A stretch of 33,954 bases of DNA, from positions 1 through 33,954 of the forward strand of contig NZ_LDTF01000042.1 of NCBI RefSeq assembly GCF_001477495.1. Reading direction: 5' to 3'. Under the pieces are notes generated by a model that saw only the letters and a program-made list of their open reading frames with translations, ran no database searches and was not told where the DNA came from. A program made the translations under genes and the position numbers. This stretch comes from Sphingomonas yabuuchiae. Lineage in GTDB: Bacteria; Pseudomonadota; Alphaproteobacteria; Sphingomonadales; Sphingomonadaceae. Below, piece by piece: positions 26,221-33,769 of the stretch (position 1 is its first letter; each line of letters opens with the position of its first letter).

Positions 26221-26889
26221 TCAGAATTGGAAGGCGCGAGGACGGGCAAAGCCCGGCAGAATGGTGCATTCGGCATCGGCAAAGGCGCGCACCCCGTGGC
26301 CGCCCTCGGTCCGGCGACCGCTGGCCAGGCGCGTCACGCCGTTCTCGACCAGACCGGTAACGATCCGGCCGCCGATCTTGACCTGCTCGACCAGTGCGGC
26401 CGGCAGCTCCTCGACCGCGCCGTCGATGACCAGTACGTCATAGGGCGCCGCGGCGGCGTGCCCGGCGTTCAGCGCGCCCTGCACGACTTCGACCTTGGTT
26501 TCACCGGCCAGCGCGGTGCGCGCGGCAGCGACCAGATCAGCATTTTCCTCGACCGCGATCACCTGGGCCACGATCCCGGCCAGCAGCGCGGCGGTATAGC
26601 CGGTGCCTGCGCCGATCAGCAGGACCCGGTCGCCCGCCTCCAGATACGCCTCGGTCAGCAGACGGCCGGTCGCCATCGGCAGGTTGACCGCGCGCCCCTG
26701 CCCCAGGTCGAGCGTCCCGTCGCGATACGCCACCGGACGCAGCGCCTCCGGCACGAACGCCTCGCGTGGGACACGTGCCATCGCGGCGACGACACGCTGG
26801 TCGCTGACCGCCGTGGTGCGCAGCTGGCTGGCCACCATCGCATGGCGCATCGCGTCGAAATCGGAGGAATCGTAGCTGGTTGTCATCAT
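26221..26889 (-). CDS. pcm: Protein-L-isoaspartate O-methyltransferase
   Basis: S-adenosylmethionine-dependent enzyme of the PCMT fold, thought to start repair of isoaspartyl damage in proteins. The 222-residue product shows RVPREAFVPEALRPVAY, the SAM-binding loop LLIGAGTGYTAALLAG near residues 83-98, VIAVEEN, and the C-terminal PRAFQF. Many sphingomonad copies sit directly upstream of tolC, as here (six-base gap). The frame is open upstream into tRNA-Cys, so the start is placed at ATG 26889 (a second ATG follows at 26886), after GGGATGGGCG. Confidence 0.92.
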   Translation of the reverse strand: MMTTSYDSSDFDAMRHAMVASQLRTTAVSDQRVVAAMARVPREAFVPEALRPVAYRDGTLDLGQGRAVNLPMATGRLLTEAYLEAGDRVLLIGAGTGYTAALLAGIVAQVIAVEENADLVAAARTALAGETKVEVVQGALNAGHAAAAPYDVLVIDGAVEELPAALVEQVKIGGRIVTGLVENGVTRLASGRRTEGGHGVRAFADAECTILPGFARPRAFQF

Positions 26890-26947
26890 CGCCCATCCCT
26901 GTCGCACAGCCGTTTTAGCCATGCAATACACTAATTGGTTCCCGCCG

Positions 26948-26974
26948 CTTCTATCGCCTGGACCTTCTATCGCC
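26948..26974. repeat. Tandem 11-base direct repeat upstream of pcm
   Basis: CTTCTATCGCC occurs at 26948-26958 and again at 26964-26974, five bases apart (16-base period). It lies about 60 bases upstream of the pcm start, a position where a regulator could bind. The gap 26890-27089 otherwise holds the tRNA promoter and no gene. Confidence 0.5.
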
Positions 26975-27041
26975 AAGCGGTTGAGCATTGGTGAAGCCGA
27001 TCGGCGTAACGCACTTTTTCCGGCAACCCCGCACTCCCCTG

Positions 27042-27070
27042 TTGACGCCGCGCGAAAAACCGCACACATG
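27042..27070 (+). promoter_or_regulatory. Candidate tRNA-Cys promoter
   Basis: TTGACG, 17 bases, CACATG; the predicted transcription start is about 13 bases before the mature tRNA 5' end. Confidence 0.4.
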
Positions 27071-27089
27071 CCCGCCTCCCACGCATCGA

Positions 27090-27163
27090 GGCGCGATGGC
27101 GGAGTGGTGACGCAGAGGACTGCAAATCCTTGCACCCGGGTTCGATTCCCGGTCGCGCCTCCA
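27090..27163 (+). tRNA. tRNA-Cys (anticodon GCA)
   Basis: Complete cloverleaf: acceptor GGCGCGA pairs with TCGCGCC, D-arm GCGGAGTGGTGACGC, anticodon loop CTGCAAA with GCA at positions 34-36, T-arm CCGGGTTCGATTCCCGG, discriminator T and an encoded CCA end. It stands alone between pcm and the M61 peptidase gene. Confidence 0.97.
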
Positions 27164-27245
27164 GATTTTCCTGACATTTCGGATGATCGGACCAGCCCTG
27201 CGGGGCGGGCGGCGGGGTGATTCGACCGTCTCTTCCCGGATCAGC

Positions 27246-27259
27246 CTTTTCCGGAAAAG
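27246..27259. promoter_or_regulatory. 14-base perfect palindrome upstream of the M61 peptidase gene
   Basis: CTTTTCCGGAAAAG, 63 bases before the ATG at 27322. It is the right size for a dimeric repressor site. No regulator gene is adjacent, so this is only a suggestion. Confidence 0.3.
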
Positions 27260-27321
27260 CGATGGACCCGGCCGCGTCGCCATGCCTAAGTCGCGACCTT
27301 GTTGGCGCGAAGGGGAATATC

Positions 27322-29208
27322 ATGCGGTTTCTGGCGATGACGGCGGCGATGGCGCTCGCCTCCACGGCGATGCAGCCGGTCGCGGCGCAGACCGCTCCCG
27401 CGCAGCAGGTCGATCCAGCGCCGGTCGAATATGACATCGCCTTCCCCCGCGCCCAGCATCACGAGGCGCAGGTCAGCGTCACCTATCACGGGCTCGATCG
27501 CCAACCCGTCCGCTTCCAGATGGCCCGCTCCTCGCCCGGCCGCTATGCGCTGCACGAGTTCGCCAAGAACGTCTATTCGGTGTCCGCCGTCGACGGCGCG
27601 GGCAAGCCGCTGACCGTCGAGCGGACCGACCCCTATGGCTGGACCGTCGCCGGCCATGACGGCACGGTGACGGTGCGCTACACACTGTTCGGCGACCGGG
27701 GCGACGGCACCTATGCCCAGATCGACCCGACCCACGCCCGGCTGAATATTCCCGCGACCTTCCTCTGGGCGATCGGGCAGGACGCACGGCCGATCCGCGT
27801 CCGCTTCCACCCCCAAGCCGGGTGGAAGATCGCCACCCAGTTGGCTCCGACGAACGACCCGACCGTCTTCACCGCGCGCGATCTGCAATATTTCATGGAC
27901 AGCCCGGTCGAACTGTCCGCCTGGGACGAACGCCACTGGACGGTCGCGAACGGGGCGAAGACCTACACGATCCGCCTGACCGTCCATCATGACGGCAGCG
28001 CCGCCGATCTCGACCGCTTCGCCGCCATGGCGCAGAAGGTCACCGCGCAGCAGATCGCGGTCTTCGGCGAGACGCCCGCCTATGATTACGGCACCTACAC
28101 CTTCCTTGCCGATTACATGCCGCAGATCAGCGGCGACGGGATGGAGCACCGCAACTCCACCGTCATCAGCCAGGCGCGCTCGCTGGCGGCGGGCAAGTTT
28201 TCGCAGATCCAGACGCTCAGCCACGAATTCTTCCACAGCTGGAATGTCGAGCGCATCCGCCCGGCCGAGCTGGAGCCGTTCGATTTCACCCGCGCCAATG
28301 CCACGCCCTCGCTCTGGCTGGCCGAAGGCTTCACCCAATATTATGGCCCGCTCACCGTGGTCCGCGCAGGCGAGATGCCGGTCGACGATTATGTCGCCCA
28401 GCTGTCAGGTACGCTGAACGCCCTCATCAATTCCCCGGCACGGCGCTATGGCGGGCCGCAGGAAATGAGCCTGCGCGCGCCCTTCGTCGATGCGGCGCAG
28501 TCGATCGACCCGACCAATCCGAACATCTTCTTTTCCTATTATCCGTACGGCGCGGTGATCGCGCTGGCGCTGGACATGGAGTTGCGCCAGCGCTTCCCGC
28601 AGCTGACGCTGGACGATTATATGCGGCAGCTCTGGCGCAGCTTCGGCAAGCCCGAGCGCAGCTATCGCCCCGACGATCTGCGCATCGCCCTGGGGCAGGT
28701 GACCGGCGATCAGGCTTTTGCCGACCGCTTCTTCGCGCGCAGCATCACCGCCAGCGGCCTGCCCGATTTCGCGCCGCTGCTCGCACAGGCCGGACTGACC
28801 CTGCGCAAGGCGAACCCCAAGGCGGCCTGGGCGGGCGGAACGCCGGGGCCGCTCGACGGCGGCATGGCGCTAACCGCGCCGACCATACCGGGCACGCCGC
28901 TCTATGAAGCCGGACTCGACAAGGGCGACCGGATCGTCAGCGTCGACGGTCGCCCTCTGGCCGACCAGCAGGCCTGGACCGCGATCCTGGCACGTCATGC
29001 GCCCGGCGACCGCCTGCTCATCGTCTATCGCCAGCGCGGCGGCGAGCGCAGCGCCACCCTGACGCTGGCCGCCGATCCGACGATCGAGGTGGTCCCGAAC
29101 GAAAGGATCGGCCAGAAGCTGACACCCGAACAGACCCGCTTCCGCCAGTCCTGGCTGGGGCCACGCCCTGTCCCGACACCCCTTTCACCTGTTCCGCTCT
29201 CGCAATGA
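27322..29208 (+). CDS. M61-family (glycyl aminopeptidase-type) metallopeptidase with PDZ domain
   Basis: Secreted or periplasmic zinc peptidase, 628 residues. It has a signal peptide (MRFLAMTAAMALAS to PVAAQ), an N-terminal beta domain, and the catalytic domain with zinc motif HEFFH (His301, Glu302, His305) in LSHEFFHSWNVERIRP. The third ligand Glu335 lies in LWLAEGFTQYYG, and a C-terminal PDZ domain follows (GTPLYEAGLDKGDRIVSVDG, about 505-590). This order is typical of M61 peptidases, some of which prefer glycine at the N-terminus of substrates; the real substrate is unknown. ATG 27322 follows AAGGGGAATATC; the frame is open to 27217 but that is leader. Confidence 0.93.
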   Translation: MRFLAMTAAMALASTAMQPVAAQTAPAQQVDPAPVEYDIAFPRAQHHEAQVSVTYHGLDRQPVRFQMARSSPGRYALHEFAKNVYSVSAVDGAGKPLTVERTDPYGWTVAGHDGTVTVRYTLFGDRGDGTYAQIDPTHARLNIPATFLWAIGQDARPIRVRFHPQAGWKIATQLAPTNDPTVFTARDLQYFMDSPVELSAWDERHWTVANGAKTYTIRLTVHHDGSAADLDRFAAMAQKVTAQQIAVFGETPAYDYGTYTFLADYMPQISGDGMEHRNSTVISQARSLAAGKFSQIQTLSHEFFHSWNVERIRPAELEPFDFTRANATPSLWLAEGFTQYYGPLTVVRAGEMPVDDYVAQLSGTLNALINSPARRYGGPQEMSLRAPFVDAAQSIDPTNPNIFFSYYPYGAVIALALDMELRQRFPQLTLDDYMRQLWRSFGKPERSYRPDDLRIALGQVTGDQAFADRFFARSITASGLPDFAPLLAQAGLTLRKANPKAAWAGGTPGPLDGGMALTAPTIPGTPLYEAGLDKGDRIVSVDGRPLADQQAWTAILARHAPGDRLLIVYRQRGGERSATLTLAADPTIEVVPNERIGQKLTPEQTRFRQSWLGPRPVPTPLSPVPLSQ

Positions 29209-29223
29209 TTCCGAGACGAGGCG

Positions 29224-29249
29224 GGAACGTCACAGCGCCATAATGGGTT
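29224..29249 (+). promoter_or_regulatory. EcfG-like promoter element of the LOV-kinase operon
   Basis: GGAAC (29224-29228), 17 bases, GGTT (29246-29249), matching eight of nine positions of GGAAC-N16/17-CGTT. It sits 61 bases ahead of the short LOV start and 15 bases past the M61 stop, and has the same GGTT variant as the element at 24020-24044. Confidence 0.45.
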
Positions 29250-29310
29250 TATCCATGTGAAGTTTTCGGGGGGCGCCGGACGTCACGGCACTTGCGGAGG
29301 GGAGGACGCC

Positions 29311-29901
29311 ATGCGAATGCGCGTCATGGAGCCAGATTACGTGCACTATACTGAAATTCCGAGTCATCTGGCCATGTATCTGGACCAGTCTCCCATCGCA
29401 TTGGCGCTGGCCGATGCGCGCGACGACAATCCCTTGATCTTCATCAATCACGGCTTTCGCGAGCTGACCGGCTATACCAGCGAGGATGTGATCGGGCAGA
29501 ACTGCCGGATGCTCCAGCGCGATGCTGATAACGAAGAGGCGCGCGAACGGATTCGCGAGTTCCTGGCCAATGATCGCCAGTCGAATGTCCGCACGATGTT
29601 GATCAACTTCCGCAAGGACGGCTCGCCGTTCGTCAATCTGCTCTACATGTCGAAGCTGCGCCAGCTGGGCGGCAAGATGCCTTATATCTTCGCGTCGCAG
29701 TTCGACGTCAGCCGCTCCCAGCCCGAACGACTGGCCGCCTATGACGCGGAACTGGGCCGCACCCTGGGCAAGCTGACCCCGATCCTGGCGGAAAGCGGCA
29801 TCGTGCTGGAGGGGTCGCTGACCGCGATCGCCAACACCGCCGCGACCATCGCCCAGGCCAAGCTGACCTTGTCGGACCTCGACCGGGCCGCCTTCCCGTG
29901 A
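29311..29901 (+). CDS. Short LOV-domain photoreceptor protein
   Basis: A 196-residue protein made of a LOV domain (about 22-135) and a helical C-terminal tail, with no output domain. Landmarks are the photoactive cysteine in GQNCRMLQ (Cys65), the flavin-contacting FRKDGSPFVNLLYMS (Asn109) and ASQFDVS (Gln130). Canonical LOV proteins read GxNCRFLQG; here the last Gly is Arg (LQRD). Such stand-alone LOV proteins signal by changing dimer state or binding partners. Its TGA overlaps the next gene's GTG (GTGA), so light sensing is likely coupled to the kinase that follows. ATG 29311 has GGAGG five bases upstream; an upstream in-frame ATG at 29257 lacks one. Confidence 0.92.
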   Translation: MRMRVMEPDYVHYTEIPSHLAMYLDQSPIALALADARDDNPLIFINHGFRELTGYTSEDVIGQNCRMLQRDADNEEARERIREFLANDRQSNVRTMLINFRKDGSPFVNLLYMSKLRQLGGKMPYIFASQFDVSRSQPERLAAYDAELGRTLGKLTPILAESGIVLEGSLTAIANTAATIAQAKLTLSDLDRAAFP

Positions 29902-32900
29902 GCGCGGACGCCGAGGCTCCGCAGCCCACTCCGCGTCAGGATAACGGCATCGCCCCGGTGCCCGTGGTCGGCATCGGCGCATCGGCCGGCGGGCTGGAGG
30001 CGCTTCGCGAAATGCTGACCCCGGCGCGTGCGCCGACCGGCATGGCGTTCGTCGTCGTCCAGCATCTCGACCCCAATCACGAATCCATGCTCGCCCAGCT
30101 GCTCGACCGGCACACCAATCTGGAAGTGCGCCAGTGCGAGGGGTCGGAGCGGATCGAGGCCGACCGCGTCTATATCATCCCGCCCGGCCGGGGCCTGGCC
30201 ATTCGCGGCGGCGTGCTGGAACTGACCGACTTCATCCAGCCGCGCGGGCTGCGCCGCCCGATCGACGATTTCTTCCTGTCACTGGCCAGCGACCAGCAGG
30301 CCAATGCCGCCTGCGTCATCCTGTCCGGCACCGGCGCGGACGGCACCACGGGCCTGCGCGCGATCAAGGAAAATGGCGGGGTCAGCGTCGTCCAGAAGCC
30401 CGAAAGCGCGCGCTATGACGGGATGCCCCTGTCGGCGGTCGGCACCGGACTGGTCGATTTCGTCAAGCATCCCGGCGAAATCCTCGACTGTCTCCACGCC
30501 TTCTTCGCGCGCCGCATGGGCGAGCCGAAGGAGCAGGAGGCCGAGGTCGTCGCCGATCATATCGACGATCTGTGCCGGGTTCTGCGCAACGCAGTCGGTC
30601 ACGACTTTTCAGGCTATAAGCGCACCACCCTGGTCCGCCGGGTCGAGCGACGGATGCACGTGCTCGGCATCGGCACCGGATCGGCCTATCTGGCGCGGGT
30701 CAAGAACGATGCCGACGAGTGCGAGGCGCTGTTCCGCGACCTGCTGATCAACGTCACCCGATTCTTCCGCGATGCCGAATTGTTCGAGACGCTGCGCACC
30801 AAGGCGATCGAGCCGCTGACGCGGGGGCGCGACCCGGACGAGGATATCCGCATCTGGATTCCGGGCTGCTCCAGCGGCGAGGAAGCGTATAGCATCGCGA
30901 TGCTGTTCGCCGAGGCCGCACGCGAAAGCGGGCAACCGCTGGCGGTGCAGATCTTCGCCACCGACATCGACGAGCAGATGCTCCAGATCGCGCGCGAGGG
31001 CAGCTATCCAGCCTCCGCCATGGCCGATATTCCGGCCCATCTGCGCGAACGCTACACCATGCCGCACGCCGAGCGATTCAGCATCGCCGCGCCGATCCGC
31101 GACATGATCCGCTTTTCCAACCACAGCCTGGTCAAGGACCCACCCTTTTCGCGGATCGACCTGGTGTCGTGCCGCAACCTGCTGATCTATTTCGACGATC
31201 GGTTGCAGCAATCGGTGCTGCCGCTGCTCCATTATGCGCTGCGGCCCGGCGGCTATCTGTTCCTGGGTCCGTCCGAGAGCGTCGGGCGGTTCGAGCATCT
31301 CTTTCCCGCGATCGACGGCCATGCGCGCCTGTTCGAGCGGTCGCCCGGTTCCCCCTCCTATCCCATCGATCTGCCCGGCAACAGGAGCCACAGCCCGCGG
31401 CGCCGCGGCGAGCGGAGCGAGCGTGACGGCGGCACCGTCGGCAGCGACGAGGGCATGGCGATGCGCCGTATCGTCGACCGCTACTCACCGCCCAGCATGG
31501 TGGTGGATCAGGATGGCGGCATCCTGGCCGCGTTCGGGCGGTTGAGCCGCTATTTCAACTTCCCCGTGACCCGTGCGGGCGGATCGAGTGCGATCACGCT
31601 GGCCCGCCCCGGCCTGCGCGAGGTGATCGGCCCGATGCTCCGCCAGGCCCGCGACGCGCGCAAGCGGATCGCGGCGCGCGACGTGGCGGTGACGACCGAG
31701 TTCGGCGTCCAGAAGGTCGAGGTGATCTGCGATCCCCTGACCGACGGATCGCTGCTGTTCCTGTTCCGCGACTCCGCACCGTTCAGCCCGGTCGAGGCGA
31801 GCGACCTCGCCGATCTGGAACCCGGCGACGACCATATCGAGGCGCTGGAGGACGAGTTGCGCCTGACCCGCCACCGGCTGCGCTCGACGGTCGAGGAGCT
31901 GGAGACGGCGAATGAGGAGCTGAAGAGCTCCAACGAAGAAATGATGTCGATGAACGAGGAGCTTCAATCGACGAACGAGGAATTGTCGACCGTCAATGAC
32001 GAGCTGAAGACCAAGGTCGACCAGCTGACCGTCGCCAATTCCGACCTGCGCAATTTCTTCGAATCCACCGATCTCGCGGTGGTCGTGCTCGACCGCAACC
32101 TGCGTATCCGCAGCTATACCGAGGCGGCGCGGGCCATCTTCCCGTTGCAGCCCAGCGACCGGGGGCGGTTGCTGGCCGATGTCTCGACCCGTCTGGCGAC
32201 CACCGACTATCTCGACGGCGCGGCGCAGGTCGCGGGCGGCGGCGCGTCGATGCAGCAGCGGGTGACGACGCGCGACGGCGGGCGCACCCTGTCGCTGCGC
32301 GTTCTGCCCTATCGTACGCAGGGTGACGGGATCGACGGTGCGACGTTGGTCCTGACCGACATCACGGACGCGCTGAGCCTGGAGCGCGAGCTGGCTGCCG
32401 AGCGCGAGCGGCTGGACCTGGCCATCAAGGCGGGCGGCATCGGCGTCTGGGAATATCGTGGCGGCACCGGCGAGATTTTCCTGGACGAAACCGGCCGCCA
32501 CCTGTTCGGCTTCGCGGCGCAGGACAGTGCCGACCAGGTGCATCAGGTCTTCGACCGAATCGTCCCTGCGGACCGGCCCAGCGTCGAGCTGGCGCTGGCC
32601 GAGGCGATGGCCGGGCGCGGCGATTTCGAGATGACGTTCCGGCTCGACCTGAACGGCAGGGAACGCTGGATCAAGGGGTTCGGCCGGGTCGTCACCTCTT
32701 CGGCGCCACACCGGATGGTCGGCGTGTCGATCGACGTGACCGCCGAATATGCCATTGCAGAGACGCGCGAACTGATGCTGCGCGAGATGAACCACCGGGT
32801 GAAGAACCTGTTCGCGATCATCTCCGGCATCGTGTCGGCTGCGTCGCGCTCGCATGACGACGTGACCGAGATGGCTGACGATGTGCGCGAGCGGATCGCG

Positions 32901-33347
32901 ACCCTGGGCCGCGCCCATTCGCTCGCCTCGCCCGCAGGAGAGCAGCAGGCGATCCCGCTGGCCGCGTTGGTCGACGCGACGATCGCCCCCTATCGCGGAC
33001 AGTCGACCATCACGATCGACGGACCGCCGCTGCTCGTCGACCGCCGTTGCCTGTCGCCGCTGGCGCTGATCCTGCACGAATGGGCGACCAACTCGGTCAA
33101 GTACGGCGCGCTGGCGCAACCTTCGGGCGACCTGTCGGTCGGCTGGACGCTGGCGGATGGCAAGTTGCGGCTCGACTGGACCGAAACGGGTGGCCAGGTG
33201 CCCGACGACAGCAACGCCAAGGGCTTCGGCACGGTGCTTGTCCAGACTTCTTCACGCCAATTGGGGGCGGAGTTGGAGCGCAAAAGCCTCGACGGGCGTT
33301 TCCTCCTCAGCCTTACCTTGCCGGAAACGATACTCTCGCATGACTAA
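29898..33347 (+). CDS. CheB-CheR-PAS-HWE histidine kinase fusion
   Basis: A 1149-residue cytoplasmic signalling protein. Domains in order: CheB methylesterase (10-200) with an intact triad Ser29 (GIGASAGG), His56 (VVQHLDP) and Asp148 (SGTGADG), but without the usual receiver; CheR methyltransferase (215-485) with the SAM loop IPGCSSGEEAYS (321-332) and CRNLLIYF; a PAS-like region at ~525-625; a coiled coil at ~645-715 rich in NEEL repeats; PAS domains at ~717-825 and ~835-950; and a C-terminal HWE kinase with His966 (MNHRVKNLF), N-box LHEWATNSVKYGAL and the WxE motif DWTETGG (Trp1094, Glu1096). Kinases of this class feed the general stress response or single-domain regulators. GTG start overlaps the LOV stop; the 3' end overlaps the receiver gene by eight bases. 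Confidence 0.93.
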   Translation: MSADAEAPQPTPRQDNGIAPVPVVGIGASAGGLEALREMLTPARAPTGMAFVVVQHLDPNHESMLAQLLDRHTNLEVRQCEGSERIEADRVYIIPPGRGLAIRGGVLELTDFIQPRGLRRPIDDFFLSLASDQQANAACVILSGTGADGTTGLRAIKENGGVSVVQKPESARYDGMPLSAVGTGLVDFVKHPGEILDCLHAFFARRMGEPKEQEAEVVADHIDDLCRVLRNAVGHDFSGYKRTTLVRRVERRMHVLGIGTGSAYLARVKNDADECEALFRDLLINVTRFFRDAELFETLRTKAIEPLTRGRDPDEDIRIWIPGCSSGEEAYSIAMLFAEAARESGQPLAVQIFATDIDEQMLQIAREGSYPASAMADIPAHLRERYTMPHAERFSIAAPIRDMIRFSNHSLVKDPPFSRIDLVSCRNLLIYFDDRLQQSVLPLLHYALRPGGYLFLGPSESVGRFEHLFPAIDGHARLFERSPGSPSYPIDLPGNRSHSPRRRGERSERDGGTVGSDEGMAMRRIVDRYSPPSMVVDQDGGILAAFGRLSRYFNFPVTRAGGSSAITLARPGLREVIGPMLRQARDARKRIAARDVAVTTEFGVQKVEVICDPLTDGSLLFLFRDSAPFSPVEASDLADLEPGDDHIEALEDELRLTRHRLRSTVEELETANEELKSSNEEMMSMNEELQSTNEELSTVNDELKTKVDQLTVANSDLRNFFESTDLAVVVLDRNLRIRSYTEAARAIFPLQPSDRGRLLADVSTRLATTDYLDGAAQVAGGGASMQQRVTTRDGGRTLSLRVLPYRTQGDGIDGATLVLTDITDALSLERELAAERERLDLAIKAGGIGVWEYRGGTGEIFLDETGRHLFGFAAQDSADQVHQVFDRIVPADRPSVELALAEAMAGRGDFEMTFRLDLNGRERWIKGFGRVVTSSAPHRMVGVSIDVTAEYAIAETRELMLREMNHRVKNLFAIISGIVSAASRSHDDVTEMADDVRERIATLGRAHSLASPAGEQQAIPLAALVDATIAPYRGQSTITIDGPPLLVDRRCLSPLALILHEWATNSVKYGALAQPSGDLSVGWTLADGKLRLDWTETGGQVPDDSNAKGFGTVLVQTSSRQLGAELERKSLDGRFLLSLTLPETILSHD

Positions 33348-33726
33348 AACCATTTTGCTGGTCGAGGACGAGTTTTTCGTCGCACTGGATCTCCAGTCCA
33401 TCATCGAGGATGGCGGCTATCAGGTGGATGGTCCCTATGTCAGCGTCGAGGACGTGCTGGCCCATCTGGACGGTGACAAGCCCGAACTGGCCTGTGCGAT
33501 CCTGGACGTGCGGCTGCGTGACGGGGAAGTCTTCCCGGCGGCCGAACGACTGCACGAGGCGGGCGTACCGTTGATCTTCCATTCGGGCCATGCCGACGAA
33601 CACGCGCTGCAGTCGCGCTATCCGGGTGCGGCGGTGTGCGGCAAGCCATGCTCGCCGTCGCTGCTCCGGCGGACGCTGTCGATGGCGGTGTCGGGACCGG
33701 CCGAGGGAGACCGGGCGGCGGGGTAA
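33340..33726 (+). CDS. Single-domain response regulator
   Basis: A 128-residue receiver with no output domain. It shows the acidic pair Asp10/Glu11 (LVEDE), phospho-acceptor Asp56 (AILDVRLRDG), Ser82 (FHSGHAD) in place of the usual threonine, and Lys102 (CGKPCSP). The ATG at 33340 overlaps the kinase stop (TAA ends 33347) in another frame, so it is almost certainly the kinase's cognate partner. The loop FHSGHAD resembles but does not match the FATGY loop of the single-domain regulators that feed PhyR in Sphingomonas. It probably works as a phosphate shuttle or through protein contact. A longer open frame to 33157 lies inside the kinase gene and is not used. Confidence 0.92.
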   Translation: MTKTILLVEDEFFVALDLQSIIEDGGYQVDGPYVSVEDVLAHLDGDKPELACAILDVRLRDGEVFPAAERLHEAGVPLIFHSGHADEHALQSRYPGAAVCGKPCSPSLLRRTLSMAVSGPAEGDRAAG

Positions 33727-33769
33727 ATTGGGGGCATCAGGCTCGGTGAGACACCTTGCCCTCCCCTAA

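Noticed and set aside
26915..26945. ECF-type promoter for pcm (GGAACC, 17 bases, GCTAAA on the minus strand)
   Set aside because: The -35 fits but the -10 does not match the EcfG CGTT or another recognised ECF consensus, so it was not listed.
31485..33119. 544-codon open frame antisense to the CheB-CheR kinase
   Set aside because: Shadow of the kinase frame; composition is rich in Arg, Gln, Asp and His with no motif.
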